Positions 10,785 through 22,700 of a stretch of DNA of 64,000 nt are shown one piece after another. Where the stretch lies: the NCBI RefSeq assembly GCF_018139145.2, contig NC_059478.1, positions 22,723,001-22,787,000 on the forward strand, given 5' to 3'. Source of the stretch: Gymnogyps californianus. Lineage: Eukaryota; Chordata; Aves; Accipitriformes; Cathartidae. The notes beneath the pieces are model-generated. The model was not told where the DNA came from. It was given only the letters and a program-made list of their open reading frames with translations, and did not search any database. Every line of letters begins with the position of its first letter. The stretch's first letter is position 1. The position numbers and the translations under genes are program-made.

Positions 10785-11692
10785 TGTGTTGGGTTTGTGT
10801 GGCGGGGGTTTGTGTAGCGGGGCAGGAGCTACAGGGGTGGCTCCTGTGAGAAGCTGCTGGAAGCTTCCCCAGCTCCAAGTCGGACCCGCCTCTGGCCAAC
10901 GCCGAGCCCATCAGCAACGGTGGTAGCGCCTCTGCGATAGCGCATTTAAGAAGGGGAGGAGACTGCTAAAGGCGAAGAGGAGGTGCAGCGAGGAGAGGAG
11001 TGCCATGCGAGAGAAACAATTGTGCAGACACCAAGGTCAGTGAAGAAGGAGAGGGAGGAGGTGCGCCGGAGCAGAGATTCCCCTGCAGCCCGTGGAGGAC
11101 CCCACGCCGGAGCAGGTGGCTGGGCCTGGAGAACGCCGTGACTCTGTGGGAAAGCCCACGCTGGAGCAGTTTGTGGAGGACTGCAGCCCATAGAAAGGAC
11201 TTGCGTTGGAGAAGCTCATGGAGGGCTGACCCCTGTGGGAAGGACCGCATGCTGGAGCAGGGGAAGAGTGTGAGGAGTCCTCCCCCCGAGGAGGAAGGAG
11301 CGACAGAAACAACGTGTGATGAACTGACCCAAACCCCCACTCCCCATCCCCCTGCGCTGCTGGGAGGGAGGAAGTAGAGGAATCGGGAGCAAAGCTGAGC
11401 CCAGGAACAAGGGAGGGGTGGGGGGAAGGTGTGTTTTAAGATATAGTTCTATTTCTCATTGTCCTACTCCAATTTAATTTGTTGCCAATCAAATCAATTT
11501 CTTTTTTTTCCTTTCCCCAAGTCGAGTCTGGTTTTTTGCCTGTGACCATAATTGGTGAGTGATCCCTCCCTGCCCTTGTCACAACTCACGAGCCTTTCAT
11601 TGTATTTTCTGCTCGCCATCCCACCGGGGAGGGGGGCGAGCAAGCAAGCGGCTCCATGGTGCTTTGTTCCTGGCTGGCCCTAAACCACAACA
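10785..11692 (+). mobile_element. Solo LTR, family B, short form
   Basis: A GC-rich solo LTR of about 908 bp, forward. It begins TGTGTTGGGTTTGTGTGGCG and ends GGCCCTAAACCACAACA. The body includes ATTTAAGAAGGGGAGGAGAC (probable promoter area, near 10944), CAGACACCAAGGTCAGTG, and a block of imperfect GC-rich repeats carrying CTGGAGCAG (about 11066-11265, roughly five units of 41-54 bp). Bases 11487-11492 read AATCAA where the canonical poly(A) signal is expected, so the signal looks decayed. No target-site duplication is visible (left gatcg, right ggctg), unlike every other LTR here. Open frames inside it (for example 11000-11377) follow the repeat block and are not genes. Confidence 0.87.
11066..11265 (+). 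repeat. Intra-LTR GC-rich tandem repeats, about five units
   Basis: Repeats are marked by (C/T)GGAGCAG or a close variant at about 11067, 11108, 11161, 11206 and 11251, with spacing 41-54 bp. Each unit contains a CCTGTGGGA-like or CTGCAGCCC-like segment. The homologous block in the 46.4 kb LTR has about eight units. Confidence 0.75.
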
Positions 11693-13783
11693 GGCTGTTA
11701 CCCAGATGAAAGGTAAAGTTACTTTAACACCCGTTCCCTTCTGCATGTCTCTGTCTCAAACACTTCCCCCTTTCCTGACCACCAAATCTCTAGTTATTTA
11801 ACTTTCAAGCTCCTCCATATTATTAATTTTCAATTCATTTTCCATATAATTATTTTTTTTACTTCTGTTCACCACTAACCAACCTTTGATTTCTTTTTTC
11901 CATGCTCCTCCTGTGTTTTGTCTTGCATTGCAAAAAAATGTTACACTATGCCACTTGTAAGACAGTAAACACCTCATCCAAATGCAACTTGAAAAAGAAT
12001 AAGAAGTTTTCAGCACCTTTTAGAATTAACCTTTCGGACAAAACAATCTTTCCTGAGAATGCTTTGCATTACGAGTCAGGTCTTTAGGTCTCAGTCACAG
12101 ACCTTATATGTGTGACTGTCTTCAAGTCAAATTTATATCAAGCTAGGATCTTGCATCATACTCGGGTACACTTTGCTACATTTTTTGTACAGACAGCAAT
12201 ATTGACAGAGGAAGCGCAATGATTCTCAATTTCACTCATGCTATGTCAGGTAAAGAGCTTGTCTTCTGGACAGCTGCTCACAGTCCTAGAGCAATTACAA
12301 CAGTTCATGACAAGCAATAATTGATGTGTTTCAAGCTGTTCTTAATGCCATTTGGCAGTTAGGAAATATTTCCAGGTCATTTCAGGGATTTCAGATAGAC
12401 CCATTTAATTCTGCGTTGCTGCTAGAGATTTCAGCATATCCCATGCTCAGACGTAGTATTTCTAGCAGAGATGATTAAAACATTCCATTTTAAAATATGA
12501 TATTTGTGCATTTTGGATATTACTTGGTAATGATGTGAACCACATTAAAGTAGAATATATGTTTTATACAGAATTTGATTGACATGCTTGTCTCAAGAAG
12601 AGTAAATACTCATACATCTTTTGAAATCTCTTCATGGACAATGAAGAAAATGGTTGTTCCAAACTGCAGGATGAAAAATGAGAAAAAATGATGAAATAAA
12701 ATAACAGAAAGGTCAAATTTAAATGTATCTAAAAAGAAGTCAAAAGAAACTTTTAGCAGCCATTTGTGGCTACTGGATGTAAGTGATAAAGATGGCAATG
12801 CATAGGATACTTTAGTAGATGCGAGAGGATAGTTTTTCCCTGTAAATACTCACCTGTATGCAACTGGAATTACACTTGTTTCCTGACACAGCATCCTGAG
12901 CATCATCCTGAGTAGATATAGCAAATAGCTTCTATCAAGTTTAATCAAAAGCATGCTACATATTATCAAGGCTTAAACATCTGGAAATATCTGCTGTCTC
13001 CTGTATCACAAATTTTATTCCAGGAACCTACAGCGCACTGGAGAAGTCACTTAAGAGCAGAGCCAACATTTGCTGCAGGCAGCTACATACAGTATTTCTG
13101 TGGACCTTAGTGGGCACCACATCTGCTTGCAAAGAAGCCAGCTGCTGCTGGCTACATTGCTCAGAAGTCTGGTGGCCAAGACTTTCTGGAGGTGGGAGCA
13201 GGGGTGAAGAAATAACGTTGGTAACTTTATCTATAAGTTGGAGCTAATGGTACACACCGAGACTCCCTGTGAAGGATCTTGTGAAGACACATTTGCTGAT
13301 GGTGGTAAAACAGTTGAACTGGAAGGCAGTAAAAAAGCACAGGGCATTACTGTATTGCCCAGCTTCCAGAGAGTTTTATCGAGCTTCTGCAGTGGCTAAA
13401 AGCTCTTATTTTGTAGACCTAGGCAAAGAACCCCATTAGCGTTTGGAAAGAATATCTGCCCTTTAAATAAGTTTTCATTTTGTTTGACAAATGTAATCCT
13501 CCTGCACTGTTTTGTTGTAATGCACAAATGAAACTAGTGAAGCAGAAGGAGGCTCTTTTCATTAGGAAATATGGAAAAAATTTCAGCTGAAACAAAATAG
13601 TCATTCAGACAGCATAGTCAAAACCCGTATTCAAAGGACAAATAAAACCAAGAAACAGAAAAGGTTAAAATGGAGTTAAAACCTAGCAGGAAAATTCAGC
13701 ATCTCTACCTTTAGGACACGTATTAAATATATATGATATTCAAATGCATTTTTTTAATGGCTTATACTAACTGTATGTGGGGA

Positions 13784-13800
13784 TTTTTTTTTTTTTTTTT
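13784..13800. repeat. Poly(T) run of 17
   Basis: Seventeen consecutive T followed by AAA. No element could be assigned on either side. Confidence 0.9.
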
Positions 13801-14432
13801 AAAGAGTGGAAACATTTGTAAACAAAACCCCAGACTCAGCAAAAACATCCATCTGGATCCCATGCTGCACAAAGCTGAAACTGGATGTTCATGATTGTGT
13901 AGGTTTGTGCAGAACAGAAGACAGTGCCAGACAGCAATTGTACTCCTGAATTGGCCTTTTCAAATTAGACATTTGCTTCTAATCACAATTGTCAAGCTGT
14001 AATAAAAGGAGAAAAATAAGAGCTTTTAAACAATACAGTAAGGCCATGTAAAAATTTTATTTTACTTATAGAACCTTGGCCTCAAATCCTCCCAGGTAAG
14101 GAAAAGGAACCAGGACACCTGGAGTTTCTAGCTGCCTCTCAGAATAACCAGTTGTGTAATTTTTCTACCATGTAAGTCATTTTTTAATTTATGCCTCTGT
14201 TCCCCAACTTGTAATGTTCTCACATAACATTTGTGACAGATCTGATCTGTTTCGTTAGCTTTGTGTTCTCATGTGCTGAAAAGTTTAGAGAGTTAGACTT
14301 GAACAACAGAGAAGAGGCACAAGAGCAACAAGCTCTACCCATACCCAGCAAGAACAGGATGCAGCAGTAAATGGAGCTCTTTCATGGCCATGAAGTACAG
14401 ACCAATTAAAAGGAAATTATAACTTCAGATTG

Positions 14433-14484
14433 AGCTACACTTTTTCTTTGCACATCTCTTCCAATGAAAAGAACAAGTGTAGCT
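14433..14484. repeat. Hairpin-forming inverted repeat, 18-bp stem
   Basis: Left arm agctacactttttctttg (14433-14451) pairs with the right arm ending aagtgtagct (about 14467-14484). The outer 10 bp are perfect, then one mismatch, then six more pairs, leaving a loop of about 16-18 nt. The outer flanks add three G-T pairs. The shape resembles a small pre-miRNA or a MITE stem. I do not recognise it as a known miRNA. Confidence 0.6.
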
Positions 14485-14517
14485 TGGGACCTTACCATTC
14501 TGTCACCCTCTAGGAAG

Positions 14518-14534
14518 AAAAAAAAAAAAAAAAA
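14518..14534. repeat. Poly(A) run of 17
   Basis: Seventeen consecutive A just right of the 14.43 kb hairpin. No retrotransposed gene could be recognised upstream. Confidence 0.9.
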
Positions 14535-15821
14535 GGCACAAAATTATGTAAGGGTAATTCAAATATCAGGTGCAGGACTGAGAAAAGAGCATGGTGATAT
14601 TTCTTCAGAAAGGCGCTTGTAGCAGGGGAGAAGCCAGACTGCAGTTCATTTGCTTTGCCTTGTGCTGCTCACTTCCATGGCTTGTAACAGTAGAAGAATT
14701 CATTCCACCAGGCACACGTCTTAGTGCATGCAACTTCTCAAAATATCCTCACTGCAGCCACCTGAGGAATAAGTAACAACTTGCATGAACATGGAATAAT
14801 TGTAAATTAACACATAGTAGCCAAGCACAGCAGTAACACACTAATAACTATCTGTTTCCCTGTCCCAGTTACTGAATTCCTGAGGGCAAGCGAAATAGCT
14901 TACAGCTGATGGAGGTCTGAAGGCTGCACATGAATCATTCCCTGTCTCTTGAGCAGCCTGAGTCATCTTCATTGTGAACAAAACAATGTTATTTATTTAT
15001 TGCCCGTCACTGTAGCATCTGGGTGCCATGCAGTGTTTAAAATCAATATGCTGGCAGGCAGAGCAGTACAGCACCGGCTCTAGACTATGTCAAATGGTTG
15101 TTAGATGTCATTGTTGTTAGCACCAGCTTTTTTTGCTTTGCTTTGTCTTTTCCTTCTGCTGCTGTCACTCTGGCAGTTGCAGTAAGTTGCTGAATTTGTC
15201 CTTGCTTTCCCATTGTTTGAGATTCTGGATGAAGTCAGTGACTATGCAGAGCTGAGAGCTCAGCCTTGCAGATAAGCAGAAAGCAAGAGCTGGGGAAAAT
15301 GGTATGGGATTTGTTGGTAACATAGCTCCAAATGCTGTCATGTTATCAGCTACCATTTTTATATCATCACAGCCAGTTTCTAGTTTCTTTTGTTTCTAGC
15401 TGTATCATTCACATGTATTTTAATGGGAACTGAGTTTTCAGACAGTGATTTCCAATGCATTTACCTTTCACCAGATAATCCTGTTATGCATTTAGTCATT
15501 CACATGATTATGTGAGTAGTTAAGAGAGCTGCTTTTTCTCTAAACAAATCCTTCTGCATTTCCTTTGGCAATGCTTCTCTCCTACGTAAACAAAGAAAAC
15601 CATGTAGAGAACATTCTACTTACTAAAAAAAGATAACACACCATACCAAGAATGGATTTCTGGACTTCTTCCCAATTTGATACTTTATTAATTCCTATTT
15701 GTTGGATTTAAGCTTCTCAGCCTTCAGATTTCAAGTCAGTTGAGATATATACTTCAAGGTAGAGATGTCTTTAGAAAACGTGCTAAGTATCTGCAAAAAA
15801 CAGGCATCAAAGAACAATAGG

Positions 15822-16740
15822 AATCATAGAATCATTTAGGTTGGAAAAGACCTTTAAGATCACCGAGTCCAACCGTTAACCTAGCACGGCCAAGTCCACC
15901 ACTAAACCATGGCCCTAAGCGCCACATCTACATGTCTTTTAAATACCTCCAGGGATGGTTAGTCAACCACTTCCCTGGGCAGTCTGTTCCAATGCTTGAC
16001 AACCCTTTCGGTGAAGAAATTTTTCCTAATATCCAATCTAAACCTCCCCTGGTGCAACTCGAGGCCATTTCCTCTCATCCTATCACTTGTTATTTGGGAG
16101 AAGAAACCAACACGCACCTCGCTACAACCTCCTTTCAGGCAGTTGTAGGAAGCGATAAGGTCTCCTCTGAGCCTCCTTTTCTCCAGGCTAAACAACCCGT
16201 TCCCTCAGCCACTCCTCATAAGACTAGCGCTCTAGACCCTTCACCAGCTTTGTTGCCCCTTTTTTGGACACACTCCAGTACCTCAATATCTTTCTTGTAG
16301 TGAGGGACCCAAAACAGAATACAGTATTCGAGGTGTGGCCTCACCAGTGCCGAGTACAGGGGGACAATCACTTCCCTAGTCCTGCTGGCCACATTATTTC
16401 TGATACAAGCCAGGATGCTATTGGCCTTCTTGGCCACCTGGGCACACTGCTGGCTCAAATTCAGCCGGCTGTCGACCAACACCCCCAGATCCTTTTCTGC
16501 CGGGCAGTTTTCCAGCCACTCTTCCCCAAGCCTGTAGCGTTGCATGGGGTTGTTGTGACCCAAGTGCAGGACATGGCACTTAGCCTTGTTGAACCTCATA
16601 CAACTGGCCTCGGCCCATCAATCCAGCCTGTCCAGATCCCTCTGTAGAGCCTTCCTACCCTCAAGCAGATCAACACTCCCACCCACCTTGGTGTTGTCTG
16701 CAAACTTACTGAGGGTGCACTCGATCCCCTCGTCCAGACA
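15822..16740 (-). mobile_element. CR1 LINE, 5'-truncated avian copy
   Basis: The plus strand starts AATCATAGAATCATTTAGGT, the reverse complement of the avian CR1 3' end, and continues through the CR1 3' UTR (GGTTGGAAAAGACC) into the reverse-transcriptase coding region. The match ends near 16740, just past the sequence for [14 protein letters not shown], so only about 0.9 kb of a multi-kilobase element is present. This 5' truncation is normal for CR1. CR1 does not make clear target duplications and none is seen. Right of the edge is a short repeat of TTCTTATAG. Confidence 0.96.
15953..16740 (-). pseudogene. CR1 ORF2 C-terminal remnant (reverse transcriptase)
   Basis: The minus strand encodes the end of CR1 ORF2 (endonuclease/reverse transcriptase). 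In order it reads [17 protein letters not shown], then an in-frame TGA (16618-16620), then [14 protein letters not shown] through [35 protein letters not shown] and [13 protein letters not shown]. Around 16200-16250 there is a deletion with frameshift that removes the part usually reading GLEGLSYEERL. A second frame continues with [18 protein letters not shown] and [11 protein letters not shown], and stops where the family normally reads VVDSPSLEVFK (a TAA replaces the serine codon). It encodes no functional enzyme. Confidence 0.93.
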
Positions 16741-19700
16741 GTAACCTTTACAACATTTCTTATAGTTCTTATAGTTCTTGCTTCTAGCAAGTCTGAAACT
16801 TAATGATCTCACCAACTTTCAGTAGCTCACATACTTGGGGTATCTGAATTTTAGAGTGCTCTGCATGAATATTTATGATTTGTTTCCAGAACTGTTCAAT
16901 CCTGCTGAGTTTAATGGAAATCCTTAAGTATTACATTCAAACACGTCAACAAATATCCCAGTTAATCACACATACACACATTAAAAAACTCAATGCACTC
17001 CAGACTGGAGGATACTCAAAAAATTTGGATGTAAAGTCATCCAGTCCTCAGAAGAGACACTGACAACCCACAAATATGAGGCTATTGGAAATGCTGTATA
17101 TGCAAGTAATGATTCCCCACATAGAAAATGCAAGAAAACTTACTGACTATTCTCTGTGATTTTGAAGCCTGGAAATCAAGCAACTATTTAAAACCGTTGA
17201 GCAAAACCACAATTTGAACAACAAAAGAAAGAATCCTGTGAGATTCACAACAGGAATTTTTTGCATTTTTTTATTTTAATTTTCTTTTCTCCTTACTTCC
17301 TTGCTTTAAACAGCATGGCCCCCATTCTCATATGATTTATTACAAAAACCTAAGAGCCAAAGGGTTATTCTGGTTATCTTGGTTAAGAGCTTTAAAAGGG
17401 CACCCAGAAAAATCACAGCTGGAGGAGCCCTGAAATTCCTGTGGAGAAATGGCAGCAATTTGGAAAGGGACTGCATTGGCAGATAGCTCTATTAAATCTC
17501 TAATTTCTATTCCCCCATGAATACATCATTGTTAACTTCTCCCACAGAGGGGAGTACAGTGCCCTAGTTGTAGGATTTATTTGTTTTAACAATGGCTTCT
17601 GTCTGCATTCAGTTACGTTAGCACACAAAATGTACTATCACCTGAAGCAACTGTCACCCTATCTGTTGGTCCTAAAGGCAATATAGTGATAACTGCTTGG
17701 AAATAAATTTTTCTGTAACAAGCTATTAGGCAAGGACATGAGAAATAGAGATTTCTCAAGAATACAGTTACATTATACAGTCTCTTCCATCCTTTCATCA
17801 ATGTGTCTCACATGAAGGTAAAACAATACATAGAGAGCACATCAAATGAATATAATTTCAGAAGAGCCTCCTGACTCACACCCAGCTGTTTCACACAGTG
17901 AATTCTCACTTATTGTCAGGCATCAAAGCAAGAGATACCACCGTGACCCTCACACCAGATGAGTAATGTCAGCAAGAAAAGCTTTGTCAGTATGCCAAAA
18001 AATTAAGCCATTCAAACTTCCATCAAGGGAGATAGGGGGCGAAAATTCTCTGATCTCTTTGCTTAAGATGCAACCACTCCATGTTCCTGCACTCCAAAGG
18101 TTGTCTAAGGAACTGGGGGAAATGGAACAAGTTAGAAAGCGTGGTAACAGAATATGTATGTAAAGAAAGAATAAGCTACATTTTCCTTAATGATTCCCAC
18201 TAATTCTATCAGCATTCCCTTTCTACACACAGCAGAGCATTGTTCCTCTGCACGTCTCCATCCACCAGCTCCCTCCTTCCTATCCGGGTGCTTGCAGCTT
18301 GGACCAGCAGTGACCAACACAGTTCAAGGGCTTCTCTGCAGCTGGGGATCCAGTTCACAGGGGGCTGCGTGGATCAGTGCTACCACATCATATGGTTTCA
18401 GAGTTCATTAAGGAGCTGTGCAGACACAAAAATCTCTAGAGTATTCTCATTTCTGCTGCTCCCTCATCCATTATCTCTCGGGCTGAAGTGGGTCTAAACT
18501 ACTCCTCCTCCATTCAAAAAAAAAAAAAAAAAAAAAAGGAATCAAACATGTTTGGGGTCCTTCTGCAGAATCTGACCGTTTCAAAATGACTACTTCATTG
18601 TCTCCTTCAGCCTCTGCAGTGCTCCAAGGGAACATTATCCTCAAAATTCAAGTACATTAGATGATCCCACCAGAGGACTGTGCCTAGACATGTACAGCTC
18701 ACCATGGCTATGCCTTGCTGCCAGCCATTCACACTGGTAACACATACAACACAGCTGTAGTAAGGTTTAAGGTCAGTCCTTGAAACCTACCATGAAGATA
18801 GGATCCAAAAAGAGCCAGCCATTCTGGGCAAACCAGCTCCTTGCATGTGGTGGATGGATCAACAAAGACAGAGGAAAAGCTCAGGATGAACACCTAATAT
18901 CCGAGCAGCAGTAAGGAATTACTTCCTGGATGACCTCTCATCCAGACCATTCTCTGCAAGGGCTGTCCTCTGTGCTCCTACAGAGCCAACCATCATCCGC
19001 AGCTCAAGCTAGAGGCAAGAATTTACACAGTCAAATTCTTTACAGCCTTTCAGCTATGATTCAATGCCTCCTAACTGAGACATATGCCCAATATATGCCT
19101 GATACTTTGGACCAAACAACAACTGGCCAGGAAGCTTTCTGACCACAAGTCATGGTCACAATTCACAATTCAAATTAAAGACAATTTTGCAATGGAAGTT
19201 TAACCTATAGCTATGCTTTGCCCTTTTCAATAGGAGGAAGACTGAATTCTCTCCCATTCAAGCCACTAGCAAAATTCAGAATAAATCTGACAGATTATAT
19301 ATTATTTGCTGGAGTGTCATTTTTCTTCTCTTTAATATACCTTGAATTTTTTCTTGACTATTTATACATCATATCTTGAGTATAAAAATACCACAGTGCA
19401 CAGAAAAAAAAAAATTACAGATACTGAAATTTAAATTTATCTATTAAGTTACTATAGTTTCAGAGCTATATCACATTCTATTATATACACAGTAGTAGAC
19501 AAAGAGCTAAACAGCTCTATGGTAGGGTGCTCAATTACTCACTGAAAAAGTGTGATGTAAATTGGGCTGCATGAGCCACATGTACCAAGAGCTTGGCTCA
19601 GACCACATCTCCTGTTCAGGCACTGTTTATACTGAAACATAATTAGTTTGTTATATTGTTCATCTTCTAAACACTGTGTGTCCGTTACAGAGTTATGCCC

Positions 19701-22700
19701 TCTACACTCAGTGTTCTCATATCTGTTGTGCTCTTGTTCTTTATTACTGAGTCCTGAGCACTCTATTCCATCTGTCAACACCAAATACTATTTGTGTCAT
19801 GTAAACCATAAAAGCAGGTTCACTCCTTTCTGCGTTCAGTGTCTGTATTCACCTCGTGATCTATGGATCCACTCAGAAGTGAATTACTACTGAAAAAGTT
19901 AGTGGTTTGTGCTATAGCACCTTTCAGGGTATCTGGATGGATATCTCAGTATGTAATTTGCAAACATACATTATGATAAATTATGTAAGATGAATACCCT
20001 TCCTTTAAATTCCTTTTTAAAAAAAGTATTTAAATGAAAAAAACTGAATATAAACAGGCTATATATATTTTAGCCATTAGTGGACAAATAAAAAAATTTA
20101 AGCATAGGGTGCTGGAAGTGTTTCTTACATCGAATTTTAGTATTTTATGTAAAATATCGTGTTATTATAGGATGTCACTTTAAATTGCTTAGAAAGTTTA
20201 AATCTTTTTTAAAAAAATAATTACTGAGTAATTTCAAAATTATTGTCCTTTGCTTTGCTTTTATATGAAAAAGACAACAAGTTTGACATAGTAACACATT
20301 AAAAACTTGATGGACGGCTTCGTAATGTGAAGGAAAGCATGCTTAGGAGTTCGTAATTCTTCTTTAATACTATAGATTTGAAGGTGCCAGATCACCTAAA
20401 ACAAAAACTCAGCAAACAAAACAGAGTAGCAAGTATAGAGAAAAAGTAATACAAGGTCAGATTTCCACTTGATTTATTCAGACCATCTTTAAAGTCACTT
20501 GACTTTCAGTTAACAGGAGTAAGCAGTGTATGGTCACTTAATTGCACAGAAACTAAGTAGATTAACATTGGCAGTATCTGATTGTGAAATCAAGTCATGA
20601 AATAGCATTAGCCCTTATTATGTGATCTTAAAGAAGAATAGTGGAAAAACAGGTAGTTTAGCAACAATGCAAATGCTGCCAGACAGAACCCAGACAAAAA
20701 TTTCAATAGTGCATCATCAGCCTTTATAATACAAAGACTGTGCTATCTGGGAAGAGTAGCTAGTATTACAAAGAAACAGAAAGTAAAGGTATATATCCCT
20801 ATATAAGACTGTTCTGCAGCATCTGTACAGACATCTGCAAATAAAAGCCAAATAGTCATGAAAAGTTGCTGCAAGGATGTTTATGATGTTTGCCTGGAGC
20901 TGGTTCCTCAGTGATTGAGGTGACAAAGGCAACTAAGAAAGCAATGAAAAAGACAATGAATGCATTTAGAAAGTGTATTAAAATGATTAATTAAAAACCT
21001 GAGGCTTCTCTGTACATTTCCTAATTCAGTCAGAAGAATTTATAATAAAGGGCAATCTTCTGTATTACCATTCCCTGGCAGTTAAAGGTTGCAAATAACG
21101 CTGTGATACTGTTGTCCATCCTCTGCTTCATTTTTCATTATTATTTCAGTTTAAACACACAAGTCATTACTATATGCCGTAATAATAAAAAGATGTCTCT
21201 AAATTGTAAGATAAGTTTCCCTTTAATAGAAAAATTCCATCTTCAACTCTAGCAAACCACACTATGAAGGCCAGCTGCCCTGCAGCACCCTCTCCAGCCA
21301 GTCAGCATGTCTTGCGCTTAGTCATGCATGGTGGTTATTGATTAAGCTTTTTTTTTTATCTGATGAAAAGACTGCTCCAGCACTCAGCAGGCATCTCCCC
21401 AAACATGCTTCTGTTAGAAGAAAGGGACCGAGCTTTGCTTTTTGTGCTAATCTTCTTCCACTGCTGTGTCACAGTGTCCAGGTTGCTCTAAGATCAATGT
21501 GCACCAGTTCTCCCACTGATGGAGGCTGCTACACTGCACCACCAAGCCCTTCCTTGTGGCTGGTTCCCCAAATTCTTGGCGCAAATGAGTACAGCAAACC
21601 AGTGCTGACTACTACAGTGGCCAGAGAATTAGATACAGCCAAGCTGAATATACCCGAGACGCCTGCAAAGATAGCTGCATGCAGAAAAGAATAAATTACA
21701 GCTGAGGATCCAGAGGAGGACACATACTAACAGTATCCTGTGACTCCCAGCTCCCAGTACTATTAGGACTAGTATGGTATATCTGACAGGATGCCTACAG
21801 CATTATACTGCACTGCCAGCCACTCTTAATCTACAAGGACTTCTCCCTCATGAGTTCCAACTCACAGCCAAACATTTCAATTTGACAGACCTTAGAAAGG
21901 AATTAAATCCAGAGACTATGCAGGATCAACAGCTACAGATTTCTTAGCTATTCACACTATTCTGCATCCAGGAATTCTCTGCAGGAACAGATGATTTAAA
22001 ACAGTGTTTTCATGAATAACACTGAACACAACAAGGAAAGCAAAACAACCACAAGATGCATAGAAATCCTGTGCTAGCTTAAAAAATGCACGTGTCCCAC
22101 ATTGATTGGTTAAAGCTTCTTTTTCTTAGCTTCTGGTGTATTTTTAAATGACAAGGCATCAGTCTTTTTGTGTTATAAGCAGGATTGTCAGCAGGAGAAG
22201 CCAGCCTCAGATTCATTCTTGTAATCAGTTTTGGACAGAGTACATTTCTGTAGCATGTTCTAGCAGCTTTGAGTACAGCTGTGTAAATGCCAGGATGCTT
22301 GCTAATGAAAATTAATTTCATACTGTATTCTGTACTTACAGCAGCATCATTTCACTTGGAGAAAATATTTTCAGTGAAGATATCAACTTCTACAGAACCT
22401 TTTTGAACACAATTTCAGCAACTGCATTTCAGTGGTCGGTTATGGGCTTGAGTTTTTCTTTCTTGACTTGAGGAGATATGATCTTTCCTAGCTTTCAGTG
22501 CTGGACTATGGGACATGCAATATTTCTCCAAGTGCTCAGACCATTTTTTACAGAAAGGCATACCTTCAACCCAAATGGGCTAAGCAAATTTTGGACATAA
22601 ATTTCTTCACTTGCACCAACTCATGCAGCACCTACTCCTAATCATGCCAGAGGAGAAAAGCAGTGCAAATGCAGAGAGCTGAGCAGCATAGTTGGGGCTG

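Larger units (their letters stand above)
11693..15821. other. Gene-free AT-rich interval
   Basis: About 4.1 kb without a recognisable gene. It contains a T17 run (13784-13800), an A17 run (14518-14534) and a strong hairpin (14433-14484), each listed separately. Frames are short and without recognisable domains. Confidence 0.55.

Noticed and set aside
10966..11410. Several overlapping frames of 64-125 codons near 11 kb
   Set aside because: They are the same LTR repeat artefact as at 46.7 kb, in the shorter family B copy.
15932..16647. Plus-strand frames of 122 and 127 codons
   Set aside because: They are antisense to the CR1 reverse-transcriptase remnant, whose minus-strand frames carry the recognisable protein motifs.
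21338..21723. Frames of 118 codons (plus) and 64 codons (minus, hydrophobic) as membrane-protein exons
   Set aside because: The hydrophobic minus-strand frame lacks a donor after its open part, and the plus frame has no domain. Chance is the simpler explanation.
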